Notes under the pieces: generated by a model
Databases searched by the model: none
Told to the model about the DNA's origin: nothing
The model's input: only the letters and a program-made list of their open reading frames with translations
Made by a program: the position numbers and the translations under genes
Shown: positions 26,477-35,342 of the stretch, piece after piece
Layout of the letters: each line of letters begins with the position of its first letter
Position numbering within the stretch: position 1 is the first letter of the stretch
NCBI GenBank assembly: GCA_963830775.1
Contig: CAWHNT010000027.1
Span: forward strand, 1-45,563
Direction: 5' to 3'
From: CAWHNT01 sp963830775
Lineage (GTDB): Bacteria > Pseudomonadota > Alphaproteobacteria > Geminicoccales > Geminicoccaceae
Length of the DNA: 45,563 bases

Positions 26477-27769
26477 TCAGCTTTCCCTGAGCCCCCGCCT
26501 GAAGGCATCCTTGAGCGGCTGGGTGAGGTAGCTGAGGAAGGTTCGCTGGGCGGTGACGATCAGGGCCTCGGCCGGCATGCCGGGGGCGAGGGTGATGCCC
26601 TGGGGGAGGGCTGCGGCGGGGACGGCGATGCGGGCCTTGTAGTAGGGCTCGCCGGTGTTGGGGTCGGTGAGGCGGTCGGCCGAGACCTCGCGGACCTGGC
26701 CTTCGATCCGGGGCAGGTTGCGGCTCTTGTAGGCCAGGAGGTGGACCTGGGCCGGGAGACCGGCATGGACCTCGTCGATGTCCATCGGCGCCACCCTGGC
26801 TTCCAGCACCAGGGTGTCGTCCTGGGGGACGAGGTCCAGGAGCGGGTCGCCGGCACCGACCACGCCGCCCGGGGTCTTGAGCTTGAGGTCGACCACGGTG
26901 CCGGCGACCGGGGCGGTGATGGTGATCCGGGCCAGCTTGTCGGCGGCGGCGGCCAGCTTCTGCTGCACTTGCGCGAGGTCGCGGCGGGCGGTGGCGAGCT
27001 CGTTCGCCACCGTCTCGGCCCGCTCGCTGCGCAGGGCGGTGATCTGCTGCTGCGCCTCGCCGATGGCCTGCCGGGCGCCGGCCACCGCGGACTGGGCGGT
27101 GCCGCGCAGGCCCTCGATCTGGGCCCGGCTGCGCTCCAGGGCCAAAAGGCGCGGCTTGCGCTCGAGGCCCTTCTGCAGGAGGCCCTTGACGGTGGCGATC
27201 TCCTCCTTGACCAGCGCGAGCTGGCTCTCGGCACTGCGGATCTCGGCCTTGTGGCCGGTGATCTGGGCCTCGCTCTGCCGGATGCGCTCGCGCAGGACCG
27301 CCTCCTGGTCGGCCAGCGACCGGGCCCGGCTGGTGAACCGCTCCACCTCGCCCTGGAGCAGGCGGGCCGTGTCCGGATCGGCCCTGGCCGCCAGGAGTGC
27401 CTCGGGGAAGCGGACCTCGGCTGCCCCGGCCTGCTCGGCCGTGAGCCTGGTCTCGGCCGCGGTCAGCGCCCGCCAGTCGGCGAGGAGGGCCGCGTGCTCG
27501 GCTTCGGTGCGGGTGGGGTCGAGCTCGACCAGGGGCTGGCCGGCTGCGACCCGCTCGCCGTCGCGGACCAGGACGCGGTGGACGATGCCGCCTTCCAGAT
27601 GCTGGATCGTCTTGCGGCTGCCGTCGGGGACGATGATGGCGGGGGCCACGGCGGCACCGGCCAAGGGTGCCGTGGCGGCCCAGCTGCCGAAGCCGGCGAA
27701 GAAGGCCAGTGCCACCGCGGTGCCGGCGAGGAGCGGGCGGCGGAGCGAGGTGGTGGGCGTGTGGTGCAT
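26477..27769 (-). CDS. HlyD-family type I secretion adaptor
   Basis: A 430-residue periplasmic adaptor. It has a short cytoplasmic N-terminus, one membrane helix at about residues 13-33 (LLAGTAVALAFFAGFGSWAA) and a lipoyl/biotinyl-like half motif (TIQHLEGGIVHRVLVRDGER). A long coiled-coil hairpin follows (about residues 90-290, e.g. LADQEAVLRERIRQSEAQIT and QQITALRSERAETVANELAT). The C-terminal beta-barrel region contains ITAPVAGTVVDLKLKTPGGV, PMDIDEVHAGLPAQVHLLAY and GITLAPGMPAEALIVTAQRT. It links the ABC exporter to an outer-membrane TolC-type channel. The ATG lies 12 bases after the ABC transporter stop, so both form one operon. No tolC homologue is in the window. Confidence 0.93.
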   Translation of the reverse strand: MHHTPTTSLRRPLLAGTAVALAFFAGFGSWAATAPLAGAAVAPAIIVPDGSRKTIQHLEGGIVHRVLVRDGERVAAGQPLVELDPTRTEAEHAALLADWRALTAAETRLTAEQAGAAEVRFPEALLAARADPDTARLLQGEVERFTSRARSLADQEAVLRERIRQSEAQITGHKAEIRSAESQLALVKEEIATVKGLLQKGLERKPRLLALERSRAQIEGLRGTAQSAVAGARQAIGEAQQQITALRSERAETVANELATARRDLAQVQQKLAAAADKLARITITAPVAGTVVDLKLKTPGGVVGAGDPLLDLVPQDDTLVLEARVAPMDIDEVHAGLPAQVHLLAYKSRNLPRIEGQVREVSADRLTDPNTGEPYYKARIAVPAAALPQGITLAPGMPAEALIVTAQRTFLSYLTQPLKDAFRRGLRES

Positions 27770-27781
27770 CGGTCTTGCTCC

Positions 27782-29408
27782 TCAGGCGGCACGGCGGATC
27801 AGGGTGGCGAGGACGGCCTCCTTGGGGCCGAAGCGGGCGACGGCGCCGTCCTCCAGGACCAGGACCTTGTCGGCCTGCTGCAGGAGCTGCGGGCGGTGGG
27901 TGACGATGACGATCGTGACCCCGTCCCGCTTCAGGCGGCCGATCGCGCCTGTCAGCGCCGCCTCGCCCGGCCCGTCCAGGTTCGCGTTCGGCTCGTCCAG
28001 GACCAGGAGGCGCGGGTTGCCGTAGAGCGCACGGGCCAGGCCCACCCGCTGCCGCTGCCCGCCGGACAGGGGGAAGCCGCCCTCCTCGAGCCGGGTCTCG
28101 TAACCCTCGGGCAGGCGCAGGATCATCTCGTGGGCCCCGGCGAGCCAGGCCGCTTCCAGCACCGCCTGCGAGTCGGGCACTTGCGCCATCCGGGCGATGT
28201 TCTCGGCGATCGTGCCCGGCAGGAGGCCCACATCCTGCGGCAGGTAGCCCATGGACCAGGCGAGCTGGGCCGCCGGGTAGTGGTGGAGCTGGGCCCCGTC
28301 CAGGCGGACGGCACCGCGGTCGGGCAGGGCGGTGCCGGCCAAGCAGGCGGCAGAGCGTGCTCTTGCCCGCCCCCGAGGGGCCCACGACCACCAGGCATTC
28401 GCCGGCCTCGAGCCTGAAGGCGACATCGTGCAGGAGGGCGCGGCCGTCGGCGGTGCGGACGGTGGCCCCCTCGACCGCGAGCTGGCCCACCGGTGCCGGC
28501 AGCAGCGTGCGCGGGGCCGGCGGGGCGGCACTCAGCAGCTCCCGCAGCCGGGCCCAGCTCTCGCGCGCCGTGCCCACCGTCTTCCACGTCGCCACCATCT
28601 GCTCGACCGGGGCCAAGGCCTTGCTGGCCAGGATCGAGGCCGCCAGCATGCCGCCCGGCGTGAGCTCGCGCTCCAGCACCAGCCAGGCGCCCAGCCCCAT
28701 CACCCCGCTCTGGACCAGGAGGCGGACGAAGCGGGTGAAGCCGCCGATCCCGCCGCCGCGCTCGGCAGCGGCCTGGGTGCGGGCCAGCGCCACACCACCC
28801 ATCCGCACCAGCCGGGCGGTGAGCGTCTCCAGCATGCCAAGGCCGGTGACCGCCTCGCGCCGGCGCTGCATCGCCTCGGCGAGCCCGGTCGCCTGGTGCT
28901 GCACCTGCCCCGCCTCGCGCAAGGCCCGCCTGGTGACGAGGTCGTTGAGCACGGCCAGGAGGGCCAGCAGCACCGCACTGCCGCCGACAAAGGCCGCGAG
29001 GTCGGGGTGCAGGACCCAGACGATCGCCAGCGCCAAAGGCAGCCAGGGCGCATCGAAGAGGGCGGTGACCACCGGCCCGGCCAGCGCCTGGCGCAGGCTG
29101 GCCAGGTCGCGCACCGCCTGGGCCGCACTGCCCTTGGGGTAGGCGGCCTCGACCGCGGCCGGGAACAGCCGGGTCTCGAAGCCGGCGGCGATCCGCGACA
29201 AGAGGCAGGTCCGCACCCAGTCCAGCACGCCCATGACGCACAGCGCCATGATCCCGGCCAGGCTCAGCAGCACCAGCGTCTCGACATGGCCCGAGCCCAG
29301 CACGCGGTCGTAGAGCTGCATGCTGTAGAGCGGCACCGCCAGCATCAGCAGGTTAAGCAGCAGGCTGAACAGGCCAGCCCACAGAAGCCCGCCCCACAAG
29401 CCCCGCAC
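27782..29408 (-). pseudogene. Type I secretion ABC transporter (PrtD-like), single frameshift
   Basis: The GTG at 29408 starts an exporter with a membrane domain (AGLFSLLLNLLMLAVPLYSM, then the conserved YDRVLGSGH, with further helices). An ATPase domain follows, with Walker A GPSGAGKST. Directly after Walker A the frame breaks. The continuation (DRGAVRLDGAQLHHYPAAQL, the Q-loop YLPQDVGLLPGTI, the signature PLSGGQRQRVGLARAL, Walker B LLVLDEPNANLD and the H-loop VTHRP) is one frame over, ending at 27782. Removing one of the two A at 28341-28342 restores a normal reading CRLLAGTALPDRG. A single-base error in sequencing is a real possibility, since both halves are otherwise perfect. No C39-like N-terminal domain is present, so it is of the PrtD rather than HlyB type. 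Probable substrates are the two RTX proteins nearby. Confidence 0.88.
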
Positions 29409-29737
29409 CGCCCCACCCCAGCCCGATCAGTCGCCCGCATCGACCATGCCTCCGCCTGCGTTGAGACCCCAATTGCCGGCCAAGCCTCGCCGCTCGCCAT
29501 GTAACGGTGAGATGCTCAGGCATGAGTACTATGGCAGGAGAGGAAAGTGAGTAATGTGGTCTTTCGCACGTTGCAGATCGACTGATGTTCTCGCTAACTA
29601 TAGATGCGAAAACTCACAGCGCTCACTAGGTCGACGGTGCCACGTTCCAGATCCTCGGGCTGGGTGCCTCGGCGGCCCCAGCACGGGACACATCGGACGC
29701 GGCCAACCCGGCCGCGTGATGCAGCGGAGCACGCATC
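29409..29737. other. Intergenic region between the exporter and the second RTX gene
   Basis: A 329-bp divergent region that should contain promoters for the minus-strand secretion operon and for the plus-strand RTX gene. An AT-richer patch (29545-29610) could hold a promoter. No gene is supportable. Confidence 0.35.
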
Positions 29738-30476
29738 ATGGCTACAGGCGGCAATACGGTCAGGCTCACCGATCGGGCCGACACCTACACGACCAGGACC
29801 GGCGACGAGTACGTCTACGCGCTGGGCGGTGACGACAAGATCACCTTCGGCGGCTTCTACTGGCCCGACGATGAGGAGTACGGCCACCTCGAGGTCCGTG
29901 GCGGCAGCGGGAACGACCGCATCCTCGGCGGGGACGGCAACAGCGGCCAGGATCTCTACGGCGAGGACGGCAACGACTATCTCGAGGTCGGGCACGGCGA
30001 CGGGGATAGCTCGGCCCGGGGCGGCCGGGGCAACGACGTCCTCAGGTCGCTCGGCGGCGCCGGCGAAGGCAACTATCTCTACGGCGACCAGGGCAACGAC
30101 ACGCTCTACGCTGGCGAGGCGGGCACGTCAGGCTGAACGGCGGCATCGGCAAGGACCTGCTGGTCGGTGGTGCCGAGGACGACGAGGTTCGCAGTTCTTC
30201 ACCAACCACACGGTGGCGGGCAGCAACCGCGACGTGATCAAGAACTACGATACTGCCGACCTCATCGACCTGGGCGGGATGGACGCCAACAAGTCGGCGG
30301 CGGGCGACCAGGGCTTCACGTTCGTCGGTGCCACGCGGGACCCGGGCAAGGCCGAGCTTGGCTACTACGTCAAGAACGGCGACACGATCATCGTCGGCGA
30401 CGACGGGGCCAAGACGTTCGAGATCGAGCTGGACCGGTACAAGGGCCCGGTGGACGGGAGCGACTTCGTGCTCTGA
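29738..30476 (+). pseudogene. Second RTX-type calcium-binding protein, frameshifted
   Basis: From the ATG at 29738 a frame gives VRLTDRADTYTTRTGDEYVY and Gly-Asp-rich repeats (RGGSGNDRILGGDGNSGQDL and GDQGNDTLYAGEAG) to about 30120. A second frame supplies RLNGGIGKDLLVGGAEDDE. A third supplies FFTNHTVAGSNRDVIKNYDT to the end, with LIDLGGMDANKSA and a C-terminal VDGSDFVL. The three parts form one sensible protein of about 245 residues, so two one-base indels interrupt it. The DFVL end matches the RTX protein at 22120-22989 and marks it as a type I secretion substrate. It is divergent from the exporter operon. Confidence 0.75.
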
Positions 30477-30772
30477 GATCGCCACGACCATGAACTGGCG
30501 CTGTTAGGCCAGAGCTGGTCGGACAACGACCGGAAGCGGCCTGCTTCGGTGACGAACCGGTTCCAGGCGGTGAGTTCGGCATGAGCAAGAACACCGTCAC
30601 CAATTCGTCAGCCGCAAGCGGGTCGCCTCTGCTTTGCCCGACCAGCTTGGTCCATGCAGTGATCCGCTTCACACGCCGATGTTTCTCGATGAAGTCACAA
30701 CCGAGTGGGTCAACTCGGTCGGATCATAGGCGGTCCTCTGGACCGTTGCGCACGATTGGCCCTGATGGCTGC
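30477..30772. other. Intergenic region, possible decayed fragment
   Basis: On the minus strand, 30590-30720 reads plausibly (CDFIEKHRRVKRITAWTK, then GDPLAADELVTVFL) but has no proper end or family match. It may be a scrap of a lost gene. Nothing else is supportable. Confidence 0.3.
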
Positions 30773-32059
30773 CTAGCTGCTCTGGTTGGCCTGCCTGACC
30801 CGCGAGCGCTCCCTCCACTCCCATGGCGGAGTGAATTCGCCCAGCCACATCCCCTTCCGTTCTGCTCTCGCGGTGGCCTCCTCGGCCCCGTAGTCATCGG
30901 GATGTCCAGGGTCCGCCAGAGCCCAGCCCTCGCGCACCATCCAGGCATTGAGGCGCTCATCCTCCAGGCTGCAGACGGCCACGATCATGCCCAGCTCGTC
31001 GGATGCCTGCCGGACGCACGACACCGGCTGGCCGGCGATCCGATCCGCCAGCTCGAACGCCGCCTGTCGGCCGCACTGATAACGACGCTCGTTCGCCACG
31101 CACATCTGGCTGCTCTCGGGTGCGTCGATGCCGTAGAGCCGGACCGGGACTCCGGCGACTTCCAGCGTGTCGCCGTCGAGGACGATCGCAACGCCGCCCA
31201 GGATGCCAGCCGCCGTGGCCTCGGCGGAGGTGGCAGGTGCCACCGCAACCGCATGCACGCTCGTCGCCAGCGTCACGGCTCGCGAGCTCGCGGCAGTGAC
31301 CAGCGTCGGCGCAGCCGCCGGTGGGATCTGGGTTGCTCCGACGCCCTCAGCCGGCGCGGACTGCCCACCGTCGGGCAGTGGGGCAGCTTCAGGCTGAGCC
31401 TTGGCGCTGGCCACCTGGCCCTGGCTGCGCAGCTCCGCCAGCAAGGACGCGCTTGCCTGTCCGGTAGGCTGGCGGCCCTGAGCCGCCTCGAACGCCCGGA
31501 CCGCCTTATTGGTCAGGCGCCCAGTACCGACCATCGACGCACTCCGATAATACCCTCGGGCGCGTAGCAGCCGCTGGAGATCCGCGACCTCGCCGACTGC
31601 GAGCTGCGGGCCTGCTTCCGGCTGCTCGACCAGGGCGGGGCGTCTTTCGGGAACTGGCGCAGGCTTGCCGTCTCGCGGAGCGGCGTCAGCTCGGCCAGAA
31701 GCCGCGAGCGCCCGTCGGCTCAGCTCCACGGCCTCGCAGCGGCGAAGCTCGGCGGGTCCATAGCCGCGGACCTTCGAGCACTTCGCGTCCAGCCTCTGCT
31801 TTTCCGTTCGCGAGAGGCTGGCAAGGCCGCTCGGCCTTGGGACGGCAGCAAGCTCGCCGAGCTCACGCTCCAGGCAGAGCCGCTGGATCGCGTTCCCGGC
31901 TTCGCCACAGGCAAGCCTGAGTGCCGTCTCCTCCTCTCCCGACAGCTCCGCCGCGGCAGGCGAGGAAAGTGCCAGGAGAACTGCGGCCACTCCGAGGAGG
32001 TAAGCGCTGGGGTTCTTGCGGCCACGGGTGCCGGCTGATCCCGGCGTCCTCAACGTCAT
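30773..32059 (-). CDS. Exported peptidoglycan-binding-like / SNase-like fusion protein
   Basis: A 428-residue protein. Residues 1-37 are a signal peptide (LLGVAAVLLALSSPAAAELS). Residues about 40-110 are Cys-containing and unassigned (LRLACGEAGNAIQRLCLERE). Residues about 155-215 match a PG_binding_1-type fold (LQRLLRARGYYRSASMVGTG, LTNKAVRAFEAAQGRQPTG). A low-complexity linker leads to a staphylococcal-nuclease-like domain at about 290-405 (IVLDGDTLEVAGVPVRLYGI, DAPE, then LNAWMVREGWALA and AERKGMWLGEF). In this fold the catalytic residues are two Arg and one Glu. The Arg and Glu of RLYGIDAPE are present, but the second Arg (in the YGR segment) is replaced, as the sequence reads DELGMIVAVC. 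It may therefore be a non-catalytic binding protein. The start is the ATG at 32059. Confidence 0.85.
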   Translation of the reverse strand: MTLRTPGSAGTRGRKNPSAYLLGVAAVLLALSSPAAAELSGEEETALRLACGEAGNAIQRLCLERELGELAAVPRPSGLASLSRTEKQRLDAKCSKVRGYGPAELRRCEAVELSRRALAASGRADAAPRDGKPAPVPERRPALVEQPEAGPQLAVGEVADLQRLLRARGYYRSASMVGTGRLTNKAVRAFEAAQGRQPTGQASASLLAELRSQGQVASAKAQPEAAPLPDGGQSAPAEGVGATQIPPAAAPTLVTAASSRAVTLATSVHAVAVAPATSAEATAAGILGGVAIVLDGDTLEVAGVPVRLYGIDAPESSQMCVANERRYQCGRQAAFELADRIAGQPVSCVRQASDELGMIVAVCSLEDERLNAWMVREGWALADPGHPDDYGAEEATARAERKGMWLGEFTPPWEWRERSRVRQANQSS

Positions 32060-32215
32060 CGGTCAAGGCTCCAGTCCAACAGCACCGGTCCTACCCTGGC
32101 GTACGATACCGTTCGCGTGTTCGCGCTCGGAGTGCGCTCTCAGGGGCAGCTGGATGCGACCTACAATGAACGTTCGGCCAGCCGCGAAGTTCACAGCCCT
32201 CGGCAGAGATCAAGC

Positions 32216-32698
32216 CTACGGCGGGGCGCCGGACCTTCCGGTCTGCGTAGCCTTCCTGATCAGCTCCACGTCCAGCGTGGCCTTGGCGCCCCAGCCGCGC
32301 TCGTCGCTCGGCACCTCGGGCCGGAAGCGCTCGTAGAGCCCGAACGCACGTCGTGCGATTTCCGCCGGCGGCAGAGAGGCAGCCAGCTCCTCCATCGCCT
32401 CCCGGACCTCCTCGAGCGCGTCGCCGAACTTGCCCCGGAGATAGCGCTCGACGCTCTGGGGCCCGCCTGGCTTGCCCTTCTCGACCGCGCGCAGCCCCTC
32501 AGCCGTGCGCAGAACCGGGATCATCCGGCCGAGCAGCCGCACCTCGAGGTGCTCGCCTTCCTCGAGCTGGCTCCGCCGTTCGCGGACCTCGTCGGCCGAG
32601 GCTGGCTCGAAGATGCCGAGGCGCACGCCCTTGGTGTGCGCCGTGAGGCCCGCCAGCGCACGGCCGAGCGTCAGCGCCTCGTCACGCTCGAAGCCGAG
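32216..32698 (-). pseudogene. Hypothetical protein, main part, 5-prime end cut by an IS
   Basis: On the minus strand the frame reads LGFERDEALTLGRALAGLTA directly from the IS boundary. It continues to GIFEPASADEVRERRSQLEE, RLLGRMIPVLRT, YLRGKFGDALEEVREAMEEL and ends at 32216. This is about 160 residues, helical, acidic and cytosolic, with no recognised domain. It has no start codon before the IS left end at 32699. The likely original start (ATG 38128, MAFQSSR) lies beyond the far side of the nested mobile block at 38108-38128. Confidence 0.7.
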
Positions 32699-32759
32699 TG
32701 GACTTCCCCCCGGGGAGTGGAGGGTTTGCTAACGAACCCGGACACCCCAGGAGGGCGAC

Positions 32760-33056
32760 ATGGCGGAGAAGCGATCCCGGCGCCGGTTCACGGCCGAGTT
32801 CAAGGCGCAAGCGGTCAGACGGCTGCTGGAAGGCGGCAAGGGGCTGTCGGAGGTGGCGGCCGAGCTGGGGCTGGGCGCTGGGCAACTGAGCCAGTGGCGT
32901 AACGAGCACTTGGCGGCCGGCTCGGTGGAGGCGCTGGCGGCCCGCAAGGTCGAGGAGGCGGAGACGCTCAGGTTGAAGCGCGAGAACAAGCGGCTCGAGG
33001 AGGAGAACCTGATCCTCAGGAAGGCTGCGGCTTTTTTCGCGCGCGGGATCGCGTGA
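32760..33056 (+). CDS. IS3-family transposase OrfA
   Basis: A 98-residue protein with the HTH_Tnp_1 type DNA-binding domain (RRRFTAEFKAQAVRRLLEGG, then EVAAELGLGAGQLSQWRNEH). A leucine-zipper helix follows (ETLRLKRENKRLEEENLILR), ending KAAAFFARGIA. This OrfA/OrfB type differs from the IS3 element at 3921-5273. GGAGGG lies upstream of the ATG at 32760. It ends with a four-base overlap with the orfB start (GTGA). It is intact, but its partner orfB is destroyed. Confidence 0.88.
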   Translation: MAEKRSRRRFTAEFKAQAVRRLLEGGKGLSEVAAELGLGAGQLSQWRNEHLAAGSVEALAARKVEEAETLRLKRENKRLEEENLILRKAAAFFARGIA

Positions 33057-33655
33057 CCAGGTTCGCCTTCATCTCGGCCGAGCGGGCGAACCACGCCGTG
33101 GCGCGGCTGTGCCGGGCCGTCGGCGCCAGCGTGTCCGGCTTCTACGCTTGGCTGCGCGCGATCCCCGTCGTCCAGGACCGCGCCGAGGCGGAGGTCGAGC
33201 TGCGCGGCCACATCGGCCGCGTCTTCTCGGCTCGCAGGCGGGTCTACGGCTCGCCCCGCATCCACGCCGAGCTGCGCCGCGAGGGCCGGCGGCATTCGCG
33301 TCGGCGCGTCGCGCGGCTGATGCGCGAGATGGGCCTACAGGCGCTGGAGGGCCGCCGACGGGCACCCTGCACAACGGACAGTCGCCATGACCACCCGGTC
33401 GCCCCCAACCTGCTCGACCGGGACTTCACCGCCGAGCGGCCCGACAGCGTCTGGCTAGCCGACATCAGCTATCTTCCCACCAGTGAGGGCTGGATCTACT
33501 TGGCCGCCATCAAGGACATGGCCACGCGCGAGATCGTCGGCTGGTCGATGGCCGACCACCTGCGGGCGGAGCTGTGCACCGATGCCCTGGTCATGGCCCT
33601 GCACCGCTGCCAGCCGTCGCGCGGGCTGATCCACCACAGCGATCGGGGCGTGCAG
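33053..33655 (+). pseudogene. IS3-family transposase OrfB, piece 1
   Basis: The GTG at 33053 starts MTRFAFISAERANHAVARLC, with the HTH_21 region (VYGSPRIHAELRREGRRHSR) and the first two catalytic Asp of the integrase core: the first in DSVWLADISYLPT, the second in LIHHSDRGVQ. The coding sequence stops being natural right after the codon CAG at 33653-33655, exactly where the IS30 element begins. Pieces 2 and 3 continue it. Confidence 0.85.
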
Positions 33656-35114
33656 CCCGGGTTCAAGGGGTCGTCGCAACGCTTGCCTGCGTCGATCGTA
33701 GCACCTCGTCAAGGGCCTCGGCGGGCGTTCTCCAGCCAAGGGTCTTGCGCGGTCTGGCATTGAGCGTCGCGGCCACGGCCGCGAGGCGTCCGCGCTGTGC
33801 GCGCTCAGGTCGGTGCCTTTCGGGAAGTACTGCCGCAGCAGCCCGTTGGTGTTCTCGTTCGTGCCGCGCTGCCATGGGCTGTGCGGATCGCAGAAGTAGA
33901 CCTGCACGCCAGTGTCGATCCGCAGCTGGGCGTGCTGGCTCATCTCCGCCCCTTGATCCCAGGTCAGCGACCGTCGGAGCTGCTCCGGCAGGGTGGTGAT
34001 CGTGCGCGCGATGGCGTCGCGCACCGCCTCGGCACCATGCCCGGCGAGCGCGGGCCCGTTCTTCTCGCGGGCCCGTCGCCATGCCCCGCCATGCGCGGCA
34101 GGTGAAGCAGCATCGTGAACCGCGTCGTGCGCTCCACCAGGGTGCCGATGGCCGAGCTGCCCAGCCCCAGGATGAGGTCCCCCTCCCAGTGGCCCGGCAC
34201 CGCCCGATCGGCCGCCTCCGCCGGGCGTTGGCTGATCATGATCTCCGGAGCGATGAAGGACTTGCCCCGTCCGCAGCTGCGCGCCCGCGGCACGCGCAGC
34301 GCCCGCCCGGTCCGCAGGCAGGCGGTCAGCTCGCGGCGCAGCGCCCCTCGGCCCTGCACGTACAGCGCCTGGTAGATGGCCTCGTGGCTGATGCGCATCG
34401 TCTCGTCGCCCGGGAAGTCGAGCCGCAGCCGCTGGGCGATCTGCTCCGGGCTCCACGCCCTGGCCCAGCGCCGATCCTGCCGACGCCCATGCCGGCGGCC
34501 CTTCCAGGGCACGACCGGCCCGGCGACCGCGGCCCCGCCCGGGGTGGCGACCGCGCCGGCCAGCCGGTCCTGCACGTAGCTCCGCAGCGCCGCGTTGAGC
34601 AGCCAGCTTCGCCGGCTTCGGACGGCGCGCCGCCCGCTCGGCATGCCACTGCGCGGTGCGTGGCCCGATACTCCAGGCCGCCGCCGCGCGTGGCCGCGTT
34701 GCGCCGCAGCTCGCGCGAGATCGTCGATGCCGGCCCGCCCCAGCCGGCGGGCGATCTCGCGCACTCCGTGGCCCTGCGCGCGCCACAGCGCGATCTCCTC
34801 CCGCTCCGCGAACGACAGATACCGCCCCGACAGCGGCTTCGACGACGGCGCAAGCGTCGATGGCGGCATGCCGCCCGCCTCCCGGAACCAGCGTGCCCCC
34901 ACCGCTGGCGACACCCCTGCACCGGCCGCGGCGTCCTCACTCGCCAGACCCAGCCGCAATCGCCGCCCAGAACCGACGCCGATCCTCACGCCGCGCCACC
35001 CCTGGCCGGCCCGGCGACCGCAACACGCCCTCGCACTGCCCGATCCGAGCGCCGCTGCCGAGCCTTCATCGCAACCCCTCCGCCATGGTGTTGCGACGAC
35101 CATTTGAATCCACC
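33656..35114 (-). mobile_element. IS30-family element inserted in orfB
   Basis: The ends carry related inverted repeats containing TTCAA and GTCGTCGCAAC. The left one is near 33660-33682 and the right one, in reverse complement, near 35085-35108. The trinucleotide CAG occurs just before (33653-33655) and just after (35115-35117), consistent with the 2-3 bp target duplication of IS30 elements. Length is about 1.46 kb. The transposase on the minus strand is decayed. Confidence 0.75.
33660..35103 (-). pseudogene. IS30-family transposase, several frameshifts
   Basis: Reading leftward, the parts are: YLSFAEREEIALWRAQGHGV (IS30-type HTH), then in the next frame STISRELRRNAATRGGGLEY, then RAWSPEQIAQRLRLDFPGDE with MRISHEAIYQALYVQGRG. 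After that comes the DDE core (GHWEGDLILGLGSSAIGTLV with its first Asp), then in another frame LTWDQGAEMSQHAQLRIDTG and SPWQRGTNENTNGLLRQYFP with the Glu, and finally NARPRKTLGWRTPAEALDEV. At least four frame changes separate these pieces. Together they match one normal transposase of about 380 residues. Confidence 0.8.
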
Positions 35115-35117
35115 CAG

Positions 35118-35319
35118 TACGCCTCCGAAGCCTATCGCCAAGTCCTGGGGCGGCACGGGATCACCCAATCCATGAGCCGCAAGGGAAACTGCCTCGACAA
35201 TGCGCCGATGGAGAGCTTCTTCGCCTCGCTCAAGAAGGAGCATGTCCACCAGCGTCCGCTTCCGCACCCGCGAGGAAGCCAAGGCGGCGGTGTTCGATTA
35301 CGTCGAGATCTTCTACAAC
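35118..35319 (+). pseudogene. IS3-family transposase OrfB, piece 2
   Basis: Immediately after the IS30 element, the frame continues the integrase core (YASEAYRQVLGRHGITQSMS, then NCLDNAPMESFFASLKKE with the catalytic Glu). A one-base indel around 35243 shifts the frame to RFRTREEAKAAVFDYVEIFY. The coding sequence then ends at TACAAC (35314-35319), where the serine-recombinase element begins. Confidence 0.8.
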
Positions 35320-35342
35320 TGTTCATCAGAACACACATCTCG

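Noticed and set aside
23370..26531. A 1053-codon plus-strand frame opposite the hybrid kinase
   Set aside because: Arg/Glu/His-rich antisense shadow of the kinase gene with no fold or motif of its own.
26741..28417. Long plus-strand frames opposite hlyD and the ABC gene
   Set aside because: Antisense shadows; the minus strand carries unmistakable HlyD and ABC motifs.
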